Source: Litorimonas sp964490745
GTDB taxonomy: Bacteria; Pseudomonadota; Alphaproteobacteria; Caulobacterales; Maricaulaceae
Direction of reading: 5' to 3'
Assembly: GCA_964490745.1 (NCBI GenBank)
Contig: CAZBDT010000043.1
Span: 1-16,436 of the forward strand
Length of the DNA: 16,436 nt
Positions 1-7,723 of the stretch are shown piece by piece. The translations under genes and the position numbers were made by a program. The notes below the pieces were generated by a model that was not told where the DNA came from, made no database searches, and worked only from the letters and a program-made list of their open reading frames with translations. Within the stretch, counting starts at the first letter, position 1, and every line of letters starts with the position of its first letter.

Positions 1-328
1 CACCCAGAGTGGTGGACGTTACTCCCACCGCTCCCAATGACAAGCGCCGCTTCTTTCCAGCCAAGCCAACGTGCACATGACCGCCCTGTGAAAGAAGACA
101 AGTTAAATATGACCCCAAAACCCCAAAGTGAGGATTATTCTTTTTAAATTCTTTCTAACGTATTGAATGCAGGACAATTTCATTATCCCAAATTCGGGAT
201 ATAAATTCTTCGCTGCCGTTTTGGCTGATTATATCTTACAAAATTTCCCGACACAAACTGCGGCAAGTTTCCTTCATGATACATTGTCCCATTGAGACCG
301 TGCGTCCTTGTCGCTAGAGCGATAAGGC
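1..328. other. Leader region upstream of ccmF, no recognised gene
   Basis: All frames across the left edge were read. Short open stretches run in from the edge on the + strand to stops at 78-80 and 145-147. A minus-strand stretch could start at a GTG near position 75 and run off the edge. None resembles a known protein, and none looks like ccmE, the usual neighbour of ccmF. From about 100 to 328 the DNA is AT-rich and stop-laden in all frames, as expected for a promoter and leader region. The near-palindrome at 184-201 is the clearest element in it. Confidence 0.5.
184..201. promoter_or_regulatory. 18-bp near-palindrome upstream of ccmF
   Basis: The arms TATCCC and GGGATA are perfect complements around the centre AAATTC. 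The whole 18-mer differs from its own reverse complement at only one symmetric pair. It lies about 130 bp before the ccmF start in otherwise AT-rich DNA, so it could be an operator for a dimeric regulator of the ccm operon. No regulator family is identified by this sequence, and an 18-bp dyad can arise by chance. Confidence 0.35.
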
Positions 329-2275
329 ATGACAGCCGAACTCGGACATATCGCACTCATCTTAGCGTTTTGTGTTGCGCTTTTTCAGGCCGCAATACCT
401 TGGTTCGGTGCGTATCGAAATGATGCCCGCATGATGGAATTTGGAGACCGAGCCGCGATAGGTCAGTTTCTTTTGATTGCCTTCTCTTTCACGGCCCTTA
501 CCCTCGTCTTTTTATCCTCAGACTTTTCCGTCAAGCTCGCTGCTCTGCACAGCCATTCTGAAAAACCGCTGCTCTATAAAATTACGGGCGTCTGGGGTAA
601 TCATGAGGGGTCAATCTTGCTATGGGGTTTGATGATGGCGGGATATGGCGCGGCTGTCCCCTTATTCGGGCAAGCCCTACCCCGTGGATTGAAAGCCCGC
701 GCTATCGCGATCCAAGCCCTCATAACCGCAGGATTTTTGGCCTTTATCCTTTTCACGTCAAATCCGTTTGAACGGCTTAATCCTGTTCCGATTGACGGCA
801 ATGGATTGAACCCCATTCTGCAAGATCCCGGCCTCGCCTTTCATCCACCATTTCTCTACCTCGGCTATGTTGGTTTTTCCCTGCCCTTTAGTTTTGCCGT
901 TGCCGCGCTGCTCGAAGGTCGCGTTGATTCTGTTTGGGCGAAATGGCTGCGCCCTTGGGTCTTAGTCGCGTGGAGCTTTCTGACTGTCGGCATCGCCTTG
1001 GGCAGTTTCTGGGCCTATTACGAACTGGGCTGGGGCGGCTGGTGGATGTGGGACCCCGTTGAAAATGTCAGCTTCATGCCTTGGCTAGCGGGCACAGCCC
1101 TGCTCCATTCGATATTGGTTCTTGGAACGCGTCACAGCCTTGCTGGATGGACTGTTTTGCTGGCGATTACGACATTTGCGCTATCGCTGATTGGGACATT
1201 TGTTGTTCGCTCAGGAATCTTAGTTAGCGTCCACGCCTTTGCCGTTGATCCCGAGCGTGGCGTGTTTTTACTGTTACTCCTAGGCCTGGCGACGGGCGGG
1301 GCTTTGACCCTTTATGCCATGCGCTCACACACGCTGCGCGACCCAGTACCGTTTAACGCAACATCTCGCGACGGTGCCTTGGTCCTCAACAACCTATTGC
1401 TTACGGCCGCTTTAGCGACTGTCTTTTTGGGTACGTTCTATCCGCTTTTGATAGACGCCATAGATGGCTCCAAAATTAGTGTGGGCGCGCCTTATTTCGA
1501 GCTGACCTTCACCCCAATCATGTGCTTGCTCATTCTCTTTATGGGGATTGGCCCCATGCTAAAATGGCGCACTGACACGCTAAAACGTTTGCGTGTACCG
1601 ATCATTTTAGCGCTCAAAGCCGCTGCGCTTGTGATCGTTGCAACGATCATCATCGGTAAGTCAGTTTTAGGCGCTCTCGCTTTAGGTCTCGCAGCTTGGC
1701 TGGCTATCGGGACAGTCATTACGATTGGGCGCAAAGCCAGATGGAGCCGTTTGGGGTTAAAGGCTCAACCCGCCTCGACTTGGGGCTTTGCAGGCGCACA
1801 TATGGGCGTGGCCATATTCACAGCAGCCGTCACGGCCATGAGCGTCTGGTCATCAACTGATATTGGGACACTTAAGGTCGGGGATAGTCTCTACCTCGGT
1901 AAATATACTTACACATTAGAAGATGTCGGCGGCGGGCAGCGAGATAATTACAATTTCCTCGCAGGGGAAATTTCAGTGACGAAAGATGGAAAAAATCTGT
2001 CATCCCTCTTCACAGAGCGCAGATTTTACCCCGTCCGTAATCAAGTCACTACAGAGGCCGGATTGGACCTCTCCTTTGGGCATACTCTCTTTGCCAGCAT
2101 TGGCGAAGGGAACCCCGATGAGGGTTTCATTGTTCAAGTTTATCGCCATCCTTTTGTCGTTTGGATTTGGCTAGGCGCGCTGCTCATGGCGCTGTCCGGT
2201 TTTGTGGCTTTGGCGGATAGAAGGTTGCGTTTACCGAAACCTGAAGCCGCCCCCGTTCTGGCGGCGGCAGAATGA
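329..2275 (+). CDS. ccmF: Cytochrome c haem lyase subunit CcmF
   Basis: CcmF is the integral-membrane core of the System I haem lyase. It takes haem from the CcmE chaperone and, with CcmH and CcmI, joins it to CXXCH motifs of apocytochrome c on the periplasmic side. The 648-residue length is normal for the family. The haem-handling tryptophan-rich signature is at residues 235-246 (WGGWWMWDPVEN). Conserved histidines are at H172, H260, H302 and H491, matching the four haem-related histidines known in the family. About fifteen hydrophobic segments run along the protein, with a soluble stretch near residues 505-610. The start fits the family N-terminus (MTAELGHIAL), although the ribosome binding site is weak and close to the ATG. 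The stop overlaps the ccmG start by ATGA. Confidence 0.97.
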   Translation: MTAELGHIALILAFCVALFQAAIPWFGAYRNDARMMEFGDRAAIGQFLLIAFSFTALTLVFLSSDFSVKLAALHSHSEKPLLYKITGVWGNHEGSILLWGLMMAGYGAAVPLFGQALPRGLKARAIAIQALITAGFLAFILFTSNPFERLNPVPIDGNGLNPILQDPGLAFHPPFLYLGYVGFSLPFSFAVAALLEGRVDSVWAKWLRPWVLVAWSFLTVGIALGSFWAYYELGWGGWWMWDPVENVSFMPWLAGTALLHSILVLGTRHSLAGWTVLLAITTFALSLIGTFVVRSGILVSVHAFAVDPERGVFLLLLLGLATGGALTLYAMRSHTLRDPVPFNATSRDGALVLNNLLLTAALATVFLGTFYPLLIDAIDGSKISVGAPYFELTFTPIMCLLILFMGIGPMLKWRTDTLKRLRVPIILALKAAALVIVATIIIGKSVLGALALGLAAWLAIGTVITIGRKARWSRLGLKAQPASTWGFAGAHMGVAIFTAAVTAMSVWSSTDIGTLKVGDSLYLGKYTYTLEDVGGGQRDNYNFLAGEISVTKDGKNLSSLFTERRFYPVRNQVTTEAGLDLSFGHTLFASIGEGNPDEGFIVQVYRHPFVVWIWLGALLMALSGFVALADRRLRLPKPEAAPVLAAAE

Positions 2276-2793
2276 AACTCGGCGGTCTGATACCCCTAGG
2301 AGCGTTTCTGCTGCTTCTCGGAGCTTTTGCCTTTGGCCTGACGCGCGACCCCCGCATATTGCCATCTGAGTTGATTGAAAAACCCTTCCCTGAATTTGCG
2401 CTGGAAAATCTGGAAGGCGATACGGTTCTCGACACCTCTATTTTGAAAGGCCAAGTCAGCCTCGTGAATGTCTTTGGGTCCTGGTGTGTCGCCTGTACGG
2501 TTGAGCACCCTCAACTCATGGCCCTACGCAACGTTCCTGACCTGCAACTTGTCGGGATTGATTGGCGTGACACGCAGGAAGCCGCCAATCGCTGGCTCGT
2601 GAAGCATGGCAATCCCTATGACGTTGTTATTTTTGACCCGAATTCAAAATTAATTGTCCCGCTGGGTGTGTCAGGTGCGCCGGAGAGTTTTATCGTCGAT
2701 AAGGACGGGAAAATCCGCTATAAGCATGTCGGTATTATTACGCCCGAAGATTGGGAGAATAGCCTTCGCCCATTGGTGGAGAGCCTGCAATGA
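2272..2793 (+). CDS. ccmG: Thiol:disulfide interchange protein CcmG (DsbE)
   Basis: This is a periplasmic, membrane-anchored thioredoxin-like reductase that keeps the haem-binding cysteines of apocytochrome c and the CcmH cysteines reduced. It has 173 residues. An N-terminal membrane anchor spans about residues 5-23, followed by a thioredoxin fold. The active site is WCVAC (C72 and C75) and the cis-proline loop is SGAPESF around P137, both placed as in the DsbE subfamily. Start and stop overlap ccmF and ccmH by ATGA, which indicates translational coupling and fixes the start. Confidence 0.95.
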   Translation: MKLGGLIPLGAFLLLLGAFAFGLTRDPRILPSELIEKPFPEFALENLEGDTVLDTSILKGQVSLVNVFGSWCVACTVEHPQLMALRNVPDLQLVGIDWRDTQEAANRWLVKHGNPYDVVIFDPNSKLIVPLGVSGAPESFIVDKDGKIRYKHVGIITPEDWENSLRPLVESLQ

Positions 2794-3221
2794 GGCGGAT
2801 ACTACTCATATGGATCTGTCTTGCGGGTACGGCATTTGCCCAGACCTCAGAGCAAGAACAGCGCGCCCGCGATATAGGCGCGCAACTCCGTTGTGTGGTT
2901 TGTCAAAACCAATCTATTGAGGAATCAGATGCAGAGCTCGCCCAAGATATGCGTCGTGTTGTGCGTGAGGAATTGGCAACAGGCGCAAGTAATGATGAAG
3001 TGATTGAGCGTATTCGTCAAAGTTATGGTGATTACGTCCTTCTAAAACCGCCTGTGCAGTCCAACACTTATCTTTTGTGGTTCTTGCCTGCCCTCTTCGT
3101 TTTAGTGGGATTATTTTGGTTTATAAGCCAGCGTCGACGAAAATTTGAACCCATTACCAATGAAGCTTTGTCAGAAACGGATGAAGCCCTGCTTAAAACC
3201 TTGATGGATGATAAAACATGA
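2790..3221 (+). CDS. ccmH: Cytochrome c maturation protein CcmH (CcmL-type, short form)
   Basis: CcmH is a membrane-anchored periplasmic thiol oxidoreductase that acts with CcmG on the CXXCH cysteines before haem ligation. The 143-residue protein starts with a signal-like segment ending near TAFAQ (residues 13-18). The diagnostic LRCVVCQNQSI motif carries C35 and C38. A helical bundle follows, then a membrane segment at about residues 94-112 and a short charged cytoplasmic tail. This is the short form without the TPR extension, which is supplied separately by the next gene, ccmI. ATGA overlaps on both sides place it firmly in the operon. Confidence 0.95.
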   Translation: MRRILLIWICLAGTAFAQTSEQEQRARDIGAQLRCVVCQNQSIEESDAELAQDMRRVVREELATGASNDEVIERIRQSYGDYVLLKPPVQSNTYLLWFLPALFVLVGLFWFISQRRRKFEPITNEALSETDEALLKTLMDDKT

Positions 3222-4054
3222 TCTGGGCGCTCGGACTGGGATTGGCTCTTGTCGTTAGCTTTTATCTCGCTGCGCCTTTTCTTGCGCGCAATGAGGTAGC
3301 ATCGGACACAGCAGAGATAGAAGCTTATAAGGCCGAGCTACGCGCATTGGAACAAAGTGAGGAGCCGGAGACCGCGAAGAAAGCGATTATTCAAGCGCGC
3401 CTTCTGAAAGCCGCCAAAGCCGAACTGCCTATTACCAAGGCACAATCTGTTATCTTTCCATCGATCATTGGAATCGCCCTAATCGGCGGAAGTGCGGGCG
3501 TCTATGGCTTAATTGGATCGCCGAATTTTACGCCCGAAAGTCGTCAAGCCCCGCCGCCTATGGTCGCTGAAGCCGGCACGCCAAATTTCGCTGACCTCTT
3601 GCCGAGATTTGAAGCCCGCCTCGCCGAAAATCCCGATGATGCGACCGGATGGTATCTCTATGGTCGAACGCTTATGCTCGCCGGGGACAGCGAAGCCGGG
3701 CTTCGCGCCTATGAGAAGGCGTTGGATTTAGCCGACACGCCTGACATCCGCAAAGAATATGAAGCGGCCAAACAGTTTGCAGAGCAAGTGCAGTCGGGCC
3801 CCAGCGCAGAAGATATTGCCGCTATGCAAAATCTCTCGGAAGAAGACAGGCAAGCAGCAATTGAAAATATGGTAGAAAGCCTGAGCGCACGCTTGGAGGA
3901 CAATCCAAATAATGTTGAAGGTTGGATACGTTTGTTGCGAGCCCGAAAAGTTCTCGGCCAGACGGATGCTGCCGCAACGGATATGAAAAGACTAAGGACG
4001 GTATTCCCAGTTCAAGCTAACGAAATTATAGAACAGGCTGGATGGACTGAATAG
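3218..4054 (+). CDS. ccmI: Cytochrome c biogenesis protein CcmI (TPR apocytochrome chaperone)
   Basis: CcmI holds the C-terminal part of apocytochrome c and presents it to the CcmF/CcmH haem lyase. The 278-residue protein has two membrane segments, at about 3-22 and 78-100, joined by a charged cytoplasmic loop rich in Glu and Lys, which is the usual CcmI-1 layout. The periplasmic part has TPR-like units at about 126-175 (ENPDDATGWYLYGRTLMLAG) and 217-260 (DNPNNVEGWIRLLRARKVLG). It overlaps ccmH by ATGA and is the last gene of the operon. It is shorter than gammaproteobacterial CcmI but within the alphaproteobacterial range. Confidence 0.9.
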   Translation: MIWALGLGLALVVSFYLAAPFLARNEVASDTAEIEAYKAELRALEQSEEPETAKKAIIQARLLKAAKAELPITKAQSVIFPSIIGIALIGGSAGVYGLIGSPNFTPESRQAPPPMVAEAGTPNFADLLPRFEARLAENPDDATGWYLYGRTLMLAGDSEAGLRAYEKALDLADTPDIRKEYEAAKQFAEQVQSGPSAEDIAAMQNLSEEDRQAAIENMVESLSARLEDNPNNVEGWIRLLRARKVLGQTDAAATDMKRLRTVFPVQANEIIEQAGWTE

Positions 4055-4114
4055 TCAAGCCAGCCTTGACGCCTTAGCTTCCCCTTCGGCTCAAGCACTG
4101 CTCGAGCATTTTTT
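4054..4114 (+). terminator. Hairpins just after ccmI
   Basis: A perfect 6-bp hairpin (GTCAAG, 5-nt loop, CTTGAC) starts at the last base of the ccmI stop codon, at 4054-4070. About 30 bp further on, the palindrome TGCTCGAGCA at 4099-4108 is followed by six T residues. Neither is an ideal intrinsic terminator: the first lacks a T-run and the second has a short stem. Together they may weaken read-through from ccmI. Confidence 0.35.
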
Positions 4115-4130
4115 GTGTTAATTCAGACTC

Positions 4131-4158
4131 AAAAATTGGGAATTATTCGCCCATTTTT
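4131..4158. terminator. Likely bidirectional terminator between convergent genes
   Basis: The pattern A5-TTGGG, a 9-nt spacer, then CCCA-T5 forms a stem that can extend through the A and T runs with one bulged T. Read on either strand it gives a short GC stem followed by a T-run. It lies between the end of ccmI (+ strand) and the end of the minus-strand gene at 4196, where one element could serve both. The stem is short, so efficiency is uncertain. Confidence 0.5.
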
Positions 4159-4195
4159 CAGGTCCTTATGTAATCTTAATTAAGCGCAAGTTGCT

Positions 4196-4684
4196 TTAGG
4201 TCGAAGATAAAGCCGTCGATGACGATAAATATTTATGTATGGCGATGATGAATTGATCCGTCACGTCCAGATCATCTTCCGTGCTTTCTGACACGACAAT
4301 TTTGTACCAAAACTGAAGTTTGTCTCGAATGTCTTCTAGCTGATGGATTTCCAAGTTCTGCGCAGATTGGATAAGAGTCTCTCGGATCATATGCAGTCTT
4401 AAATAATCAATTTCATTCTCTTTTGTTTGCACTTTCATGTTGGCGAAGCGCTTCAGTTCGACTGAGACTTGATCATAAAAATTATTGATCGCATTATAAC
4501 TCTTATGATCTTCCGCAGTTTCAAGCCAGTCGTTGATCTGTTGCGTAAGCTGTCTGCAGCTATTGAGTGCAACATTATCAGACTGCTCGGTTGTTACGCC
4601 CTCTTCGTCTTCAGACAAAATCTCTGGCGAAACCATGTGAGCTGTTTCCGATCCATATATTCTATTGTTCGTAAGCATTGACAT
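4196..4684 (-). CDS. Hypothetical acidic, mostly helical protein (162 aa)
   Basis: No family is recognised. The start is set at the ATG at 4682-4684 because AAGGA sits 6 nt before it, an excellent ribosome binding site; an upstream in-frame ATG at 4759 has none. The protein has no signal peptide, no membrane segment and one cysteine. Its first 40 residues are polar and acidic (a run near SEDEEGVTTEQSD), probably disordered. The rest, with segments such as LTQQINDWLETAEDH and DIRDKLQFWYKIVVSE, alternates charged and hydrophobic residues as in helical bundles. It is probably cytoplasmic. It is convergent with ccmI and shares a strand with the regulator upstream, but the gap of more than 400 bp argues for its own promoter. 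A partner or adaptor role is possible but not shown. Confidence 0.7.
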   Translation of the reverse strand: MSMLTNNRIYGSETAHMVSPEILSEDEEGVTTEQSDNVALNSCRQLTQQINDWLETAEDHKSYNAINNFYDQVSVELKRFANMKVQTKENEIDYLRLHMIRETLIQSAQNLEIHQLEDIRDKLQFWYKIVVSESTEDDLDVTDQFIIAIHKYLSSSTALSST

Positions 4685-5099
4685 AATAATTCCTTTTAAG
4701 ATCGTCTCAAAATGGGTGCACAGGCCCACATTGATCGAATACCACTCAGTGGGTAACAACTCAGAGATTGAAATCTGAGCTGTTTGACAAGCTGCTAATT
4801 AATTCGAAATTGCTTTTTCGTTCCACATCGGAACTATTCGACCCAACCAACCGCAGTTTCTGAATACAAATCGAAGGTCATTATACACAACTATATAGAC
4901 CTATCTAAACATATAGATTTTCGTTTTCGGCAGCCAAAGTCGTAAGATACGGTATATATCTGTGTAACAAGGCAGGTCACGCAACGTAACAAGTAAAATA
5001 AGTTAAGGGCACGACTTGGTAACTAATCATCACAATTTATTCAGTTGCAAACCGAAGACGACCGTCACTACCCTCAAAAATTATCATGGAAACGATAGT
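4685..5099. other. AT-rich intergenic region between the hypothetical gene and the regulator gene
   Basis: No convincing gene was found on either strand. On the minus strand there is a TATAAT match at 4880-4885, with a weak TTTAGA about 18 bp before it. This would give a long leader of roughly 190 nt for the hypothetical gene. The inverted repeat at 4755-4784 would then lie in that leader. Several TATATAG-like stretches occur around 4890-4915. Confidence 0.4.
4755..4784. promoter_or_regulatory. Inverted repeat upstream of the hypothetical gene
   Basis: The 11-nt arms AACAACTCAGA and TCTGAGCTGTT are complementary at ten of eleven positions around an 8-nt loop. The repeat ends about 70 bp before the chosen ATG at 4684. 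In RNA it would be a stable hairpin in the 5' leader; in DNA it could be an operator. No T-run follows it, so a terminator is unlikely. Confidence 0.45.
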
Positions 5100-7397
5100 T
5101 TAATTGCTGTGAAACTCTTCGATAAGACGGTCTGCGGAGCGTTGCATCTTCTCCAAACGTTCGGAAAACCCAGGATGTGTGGTTAAGTCTCTTAAAAAGG
5201 GTTCTTTGAAGCTTCCGATAAAAAGGAATCCGCGATCCATAGCAAGGTCCATAATTTCAATCGCTTTGTCATGATCGCCTTGCAACATATGTAGCCCCAT
5301 AAACGCCGTAAATTCTTGTCGCGTCACAAAAGAAGCCGGATCTCGCCCTTCAAAAAAATCTTTTATGAGAGTGAGATAAGGCTCATACTTTTCTGACTTT
5401 TTCTTTTTGTAAACAAAAGTGTCTCGCAACAAGTGATCCAAACGACAAGGGTTAGCTCTCGTGGTATCACCAACCTCTCCGACATTTAGATAGCTCATGT
5501 CTGGCACATAATCTTCCGGCAAATAATCGGTATCAGCAATCATACGCGCACTGACGCTGGTGTAAAAACGTTCAATAACTTTCGATTCAGCCAAAGCAGT
5601 TTCGTTATTGCCAAGTACGGCATGAACATACGCCTTAGTTGGAGGAAATCGAATATGAGGTAAAGTCAATTCGAGATGACCCAAGTCATGAAACAGGGTG
5701 ACGAAATCATTTGTTTCTTCTTGTGATATAATGCCTTGATCTAACAACCGGAGAACAATCTTGATACTGACCTCATAATTTCCAAATCCGTTCGCCTGTT
5801 GCAGCTGAGCTACTAATACCTTTCGATGATTTGGATGCCATTTCGCTGTACGCTCTATGACCTTGCTAGCCATTTCATATTCTTGATTACAGAAAAGTGC
5901 CCGACTGTAATTCGGTAAAACCCATGCGTCGGTTGGAGATAATTGCAAAGCCTTTTCATAAGCTTGAACTGTCTCAGCGGGATCTTCGAGAAACTGTTTA
6001 AAAAAGGCAAGACCCGACATTGCCAATAAATTATCAGGATCCTTTTCCAGAACATATTTCATGATACTAACAGGGTCAGCATTAATCGGTTCTCCGACTG
6101 CCGGCTTATAAACGCCATTCTCACTCATCGTTCCCATAAGCGCATTATTCATAAGTGTATCAGGAGCGCCCGGAGATATTTCTTTCATTTTAATAGCGAG
6201 TTCCGCTTGCTCTTTATGCAGAGCATCATTATCGTCGACGATGAAATTCATCTGAAGCGACAGATAAAAAATGAGTTTAGAATAAGCAGGCAAATAACTC
6301 GGCTCTTCTTCAACAACCTCTCGTAATAGTCCTACAGCCTTTTTAACGCTTTCATAATCGGCAGCCTCGATCAAAAGTTCGGCCTCCTCTATCTTCGCGT
6401 AGAAAGCATAGTTTTTCCATGAATTTGGCAAAGCTCCCAGAGGTAGGTTCAAGGTATTTGCTGTCATCAAAGTGATTTTAGGTGCGATGCTAGCGAAAAA
6501 ATCGACTGGATCAGCATCGCTTGAGACATCTAAGTCATAGGTTTCATTAGCTAAAACGCTATCATCTTCAGTCCTGACAAGTGAGACGTTTAATTTAAAA
6601 ACATCTTCGTAGTAGGAAAGCTCTGACGCGATAACGTAATCCAGATCAAATTCTTCCCGAAAATCATTATATTCAAAAAATTGATCTTGTGTGGCCGTTT
6701 TAGAGTAAAAGGACACAACAGTCAGACCACTCACGGCTGTAATTGTTTGGTTAAATTCACTCTCTAATACGTCAGGTAAGAAGCTGTAACGAGAATTTTC
6801 CCCAAATTTTTCAAACGGTAGCACACCTATTCTAGGTAAATCCTTTTCGTCATATACATCTTGCGCTTTAAACGTCTCCAACAAGCCACTCTTGGGAATG
6901 TTCTCGACCCACATTTTGCCGGAAAAAGGCTGAATGACAAAGAGAGCTAAGAAAAGGCACAGAGCACCGGGAAGAATAAATTTTGGCAACAACCAAGACC
7001 GAACCAACGGACGCTTAACAGATTGTTGCTTCGCGACGCGTAACTGTTCGCAATCCTCTTGATCCGGCGATAACCCATTACTATTGAGCGTGGTCACTTC
7101 TCCAACGAATTTATAGCCTCTGTTTGGATAGGTTTTGATGAAGCGCTTGACTTTATCTGTATCACCAATAGCTGCTCTGGCCGCTCGAATGCGGTTGTCG
7201 AGAACATGTTTGGATATGAAGCGTCCGTCCCAAACTTCCTTTATTATTTCATCGCGCGAAACTACTCGGCCATGTTGTGTTATCAACAATTCTAATATGC
7301 AAAAGACTTGCGGCTCAAGCTTTAAAGCTTCCCCTTTAAAGAGAAGCTCACCATCCATTCGGTTGAGTTGATAATCTCCAAACGAAAACCGTTCCAT
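5100..7397 (-). CDS. Membrane-anchored winged-helix regulator with TolB-like and TPR domains (CadC/ToxR-like architecture)
   Basis: The 765-residue protein begins with an OmpR-type winged helix at about residues 4-98. The recognition region includes KHVLDNRIRAARAAIG and the closing wing is TYPNRGYKFVGE. A polar linker leads to one membrane segment at about 136-157. The periplasmic part starts with a TolB-like fold at about 188-300 (RIGVLPFEKFGENSRYSFLPD), common in such alphaproteobacterial regulators. TPR-like helical repeats follow to the C-terminus, for example around 340-400 and 445-540. The closing segment (KAIEIMDLAMDRGFLFIG) also fits the family. Such proteins bind DNA from the membrane and sense an envelope signal or protein partner; the ligand here is unknown. 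GAGGG seven bases before the ATG supports the start. No target is evident apart from its own upstream palindrome. Confidence 0.88.
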   Translation of the reverse strand: MERFSFGDYQLNRMDGELLFKGEALKLEPQVFCILELLITQHGRVVSRDEIIKEVWDGRFISKHVLDNRIRAARAAIGDTDKVKRFIKTYPNRGYKFVGEVTTLNSNGLSPDQEDCEQLRVAKQQSVKRPLVRSWLLPKFILPGALCLFLALFVIQPFSGKMWVENIPKSGLLETFKAQDVYDEKDLPRIGVLPFEKFGENSRYSFLPDVLESEFNQTITAVSGLTVVSFYSKTATQDQFFEYNDFREEFDLDYVIASELSYYEDVFKLNVSLVRTEDDSVLANETYDLDVSSDADPVDFFASIAPKITLMTANTLNLPLGALPNSWKNYAFYAKIEEAELLIEAADYESVKKAVGLLREVVEEEPSYLPAYSKLIFYLSLQMNFIVDDNDALHKEQAELAIKMKEISPGAPDTLMNNALMGTMSENGVYKPAVGEPINADPVSIMKYVLEKDPDNLLAMSGLAFFKQFLEDPAETVQAYEKALQLSPTDAWVLPNYSRALFCNQEYEMASKVIERTAKWHPNHRKVLVAQLQQANGFGNYEVSIKIVLRLLDQGIISQEETNDFVTLFHDLGHLELTLPHIRFPPTKAYVHAVLGNNETALAESKVIERFYTSVSARMIADTDYLPEDYVPDMSYLNVGEVGDTTRANPCRLDHLLRDTFVYKKKKSEKYEPYLTLIKDFFEGRDPASFVTRQEFTAFMGLHMLQGDHDKAIEIMDLAMDRGFLFIGSFKEPFLRDLTTHPGFSERLEKMQRSADRLIEEFHSN

Positions 7398-7423
7398 TAT
7401 GATCCCTCTAGGAATTGTTTGTG

Positions 7424-7452
7424 GCTATATGACTAAAGATTGTATCAAGCAA
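7424..7452 (-). promoter_or_regulatory. Candidate promoter of the winged-helix regulator gene
   Basis: On the minus strand TTGCTT (7447-7452) and TATAGC (7424-7429) are separated by exactly 17 bp. Each matches the sigma-70 consensus at about four of six positions. The predicted start of transcription lies about 20 bp before the AUG region. The weak match suggests need of an activator, and a palindrome lies immediately upstream at 7473-7494. Confidence 0.4.
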
Positions 7453-7472
7453 TGAATTTGAGAGAGGGACAT

Positions 7473-7494
7473 CGAAAATCACTGTGATTTTTCG
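7473..7494. promoter_or_regulatory. Palindromic operator candidate upstream of the regulator gene
   Basis: AAAATCAC and GTGATTTT are perfect complements around a single T (7475-7491). The match continues outwards to CG on each side if one extra T on the right is allowed. The centre lies about 66 bp before the predicted transcription start, just beyond the -35 box, where activators usually bind. Autoregulation by the membrane-anchored winged-helix protein is an attractive but unproven reading. Confidence 0.5.
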
Positions 7495-7613
7495 ACAGTG
7501 AAGAACTCACCATTCGGCCTTTAGTCGAACTTTCGGTAAAATGGAGAAAATATTAATTCCAACATTAAACCACTTCGAAGCTCTAACACGAACTTAAGCC
7601 ATACTGGTAAGAC

Positions 7614-7628
7614 CTTTGCCAGGCAAAG
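7614..7628. promoter_or_regulatory. 15-bp perfect palindrome in the intergenic region
   Basis: CTTTGCC and GGCAAAG are perfect complements around one A. The spacer is too short for an RNA hairpin with a full stem, so a protein-binding site is the more natural reading. It is 217 bp from the nearest start codon and no regulator is suggested by its sequence. Confidence 0.3.
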
Positions 7629-7687
7629 CTGGATGGACAGCATATTTTGGGTAAGAGGCACCTAAACCGCACTTAAACAATCACCCT

Positions 7688-7723
7688 GATTCGAACAGCG
7701 CATTTGATTCGAACTGCGCATTT
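7688..7723. repeat. Two tandem 18-bp repeat units
   Basis: The unit GATTCGAACAGCGCATTT is repeated immediately with one change (A to T at position 10). The repeat stops sharply on both sides. It has no coding frame around it. The reverse complement contains GTTCGAATC, which resembles a tRNA T-loop, but no tRNA surrounds it. Confidence 0.75.

Noticed and set aside
1..80. C-terminus of ccmE on the + strand, or its N-terminus on the minus strand
   Set aside because: None of the frames shows the haem-binding or OB-fold residues of CcmE. The minus-strand frame is short, with only a basic cluster and a weakly hydrophobic stretch.
7473..7494. CRP/FNR binding site
   Set aside because: The half-sites read TCAC then GTGA with a 1-bp spacer, the reverse order and the wrong spacing for TGTGA-N6-TCACA or TTGAT-N4-ATCAA.
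7688..7723. tRNA gene or attachment site suggested by GTTCGAATC in the tandem repeat
   Set aside because: Only a T-loop-like core is present. No acceptor, anticodon or D arm can be built around it.
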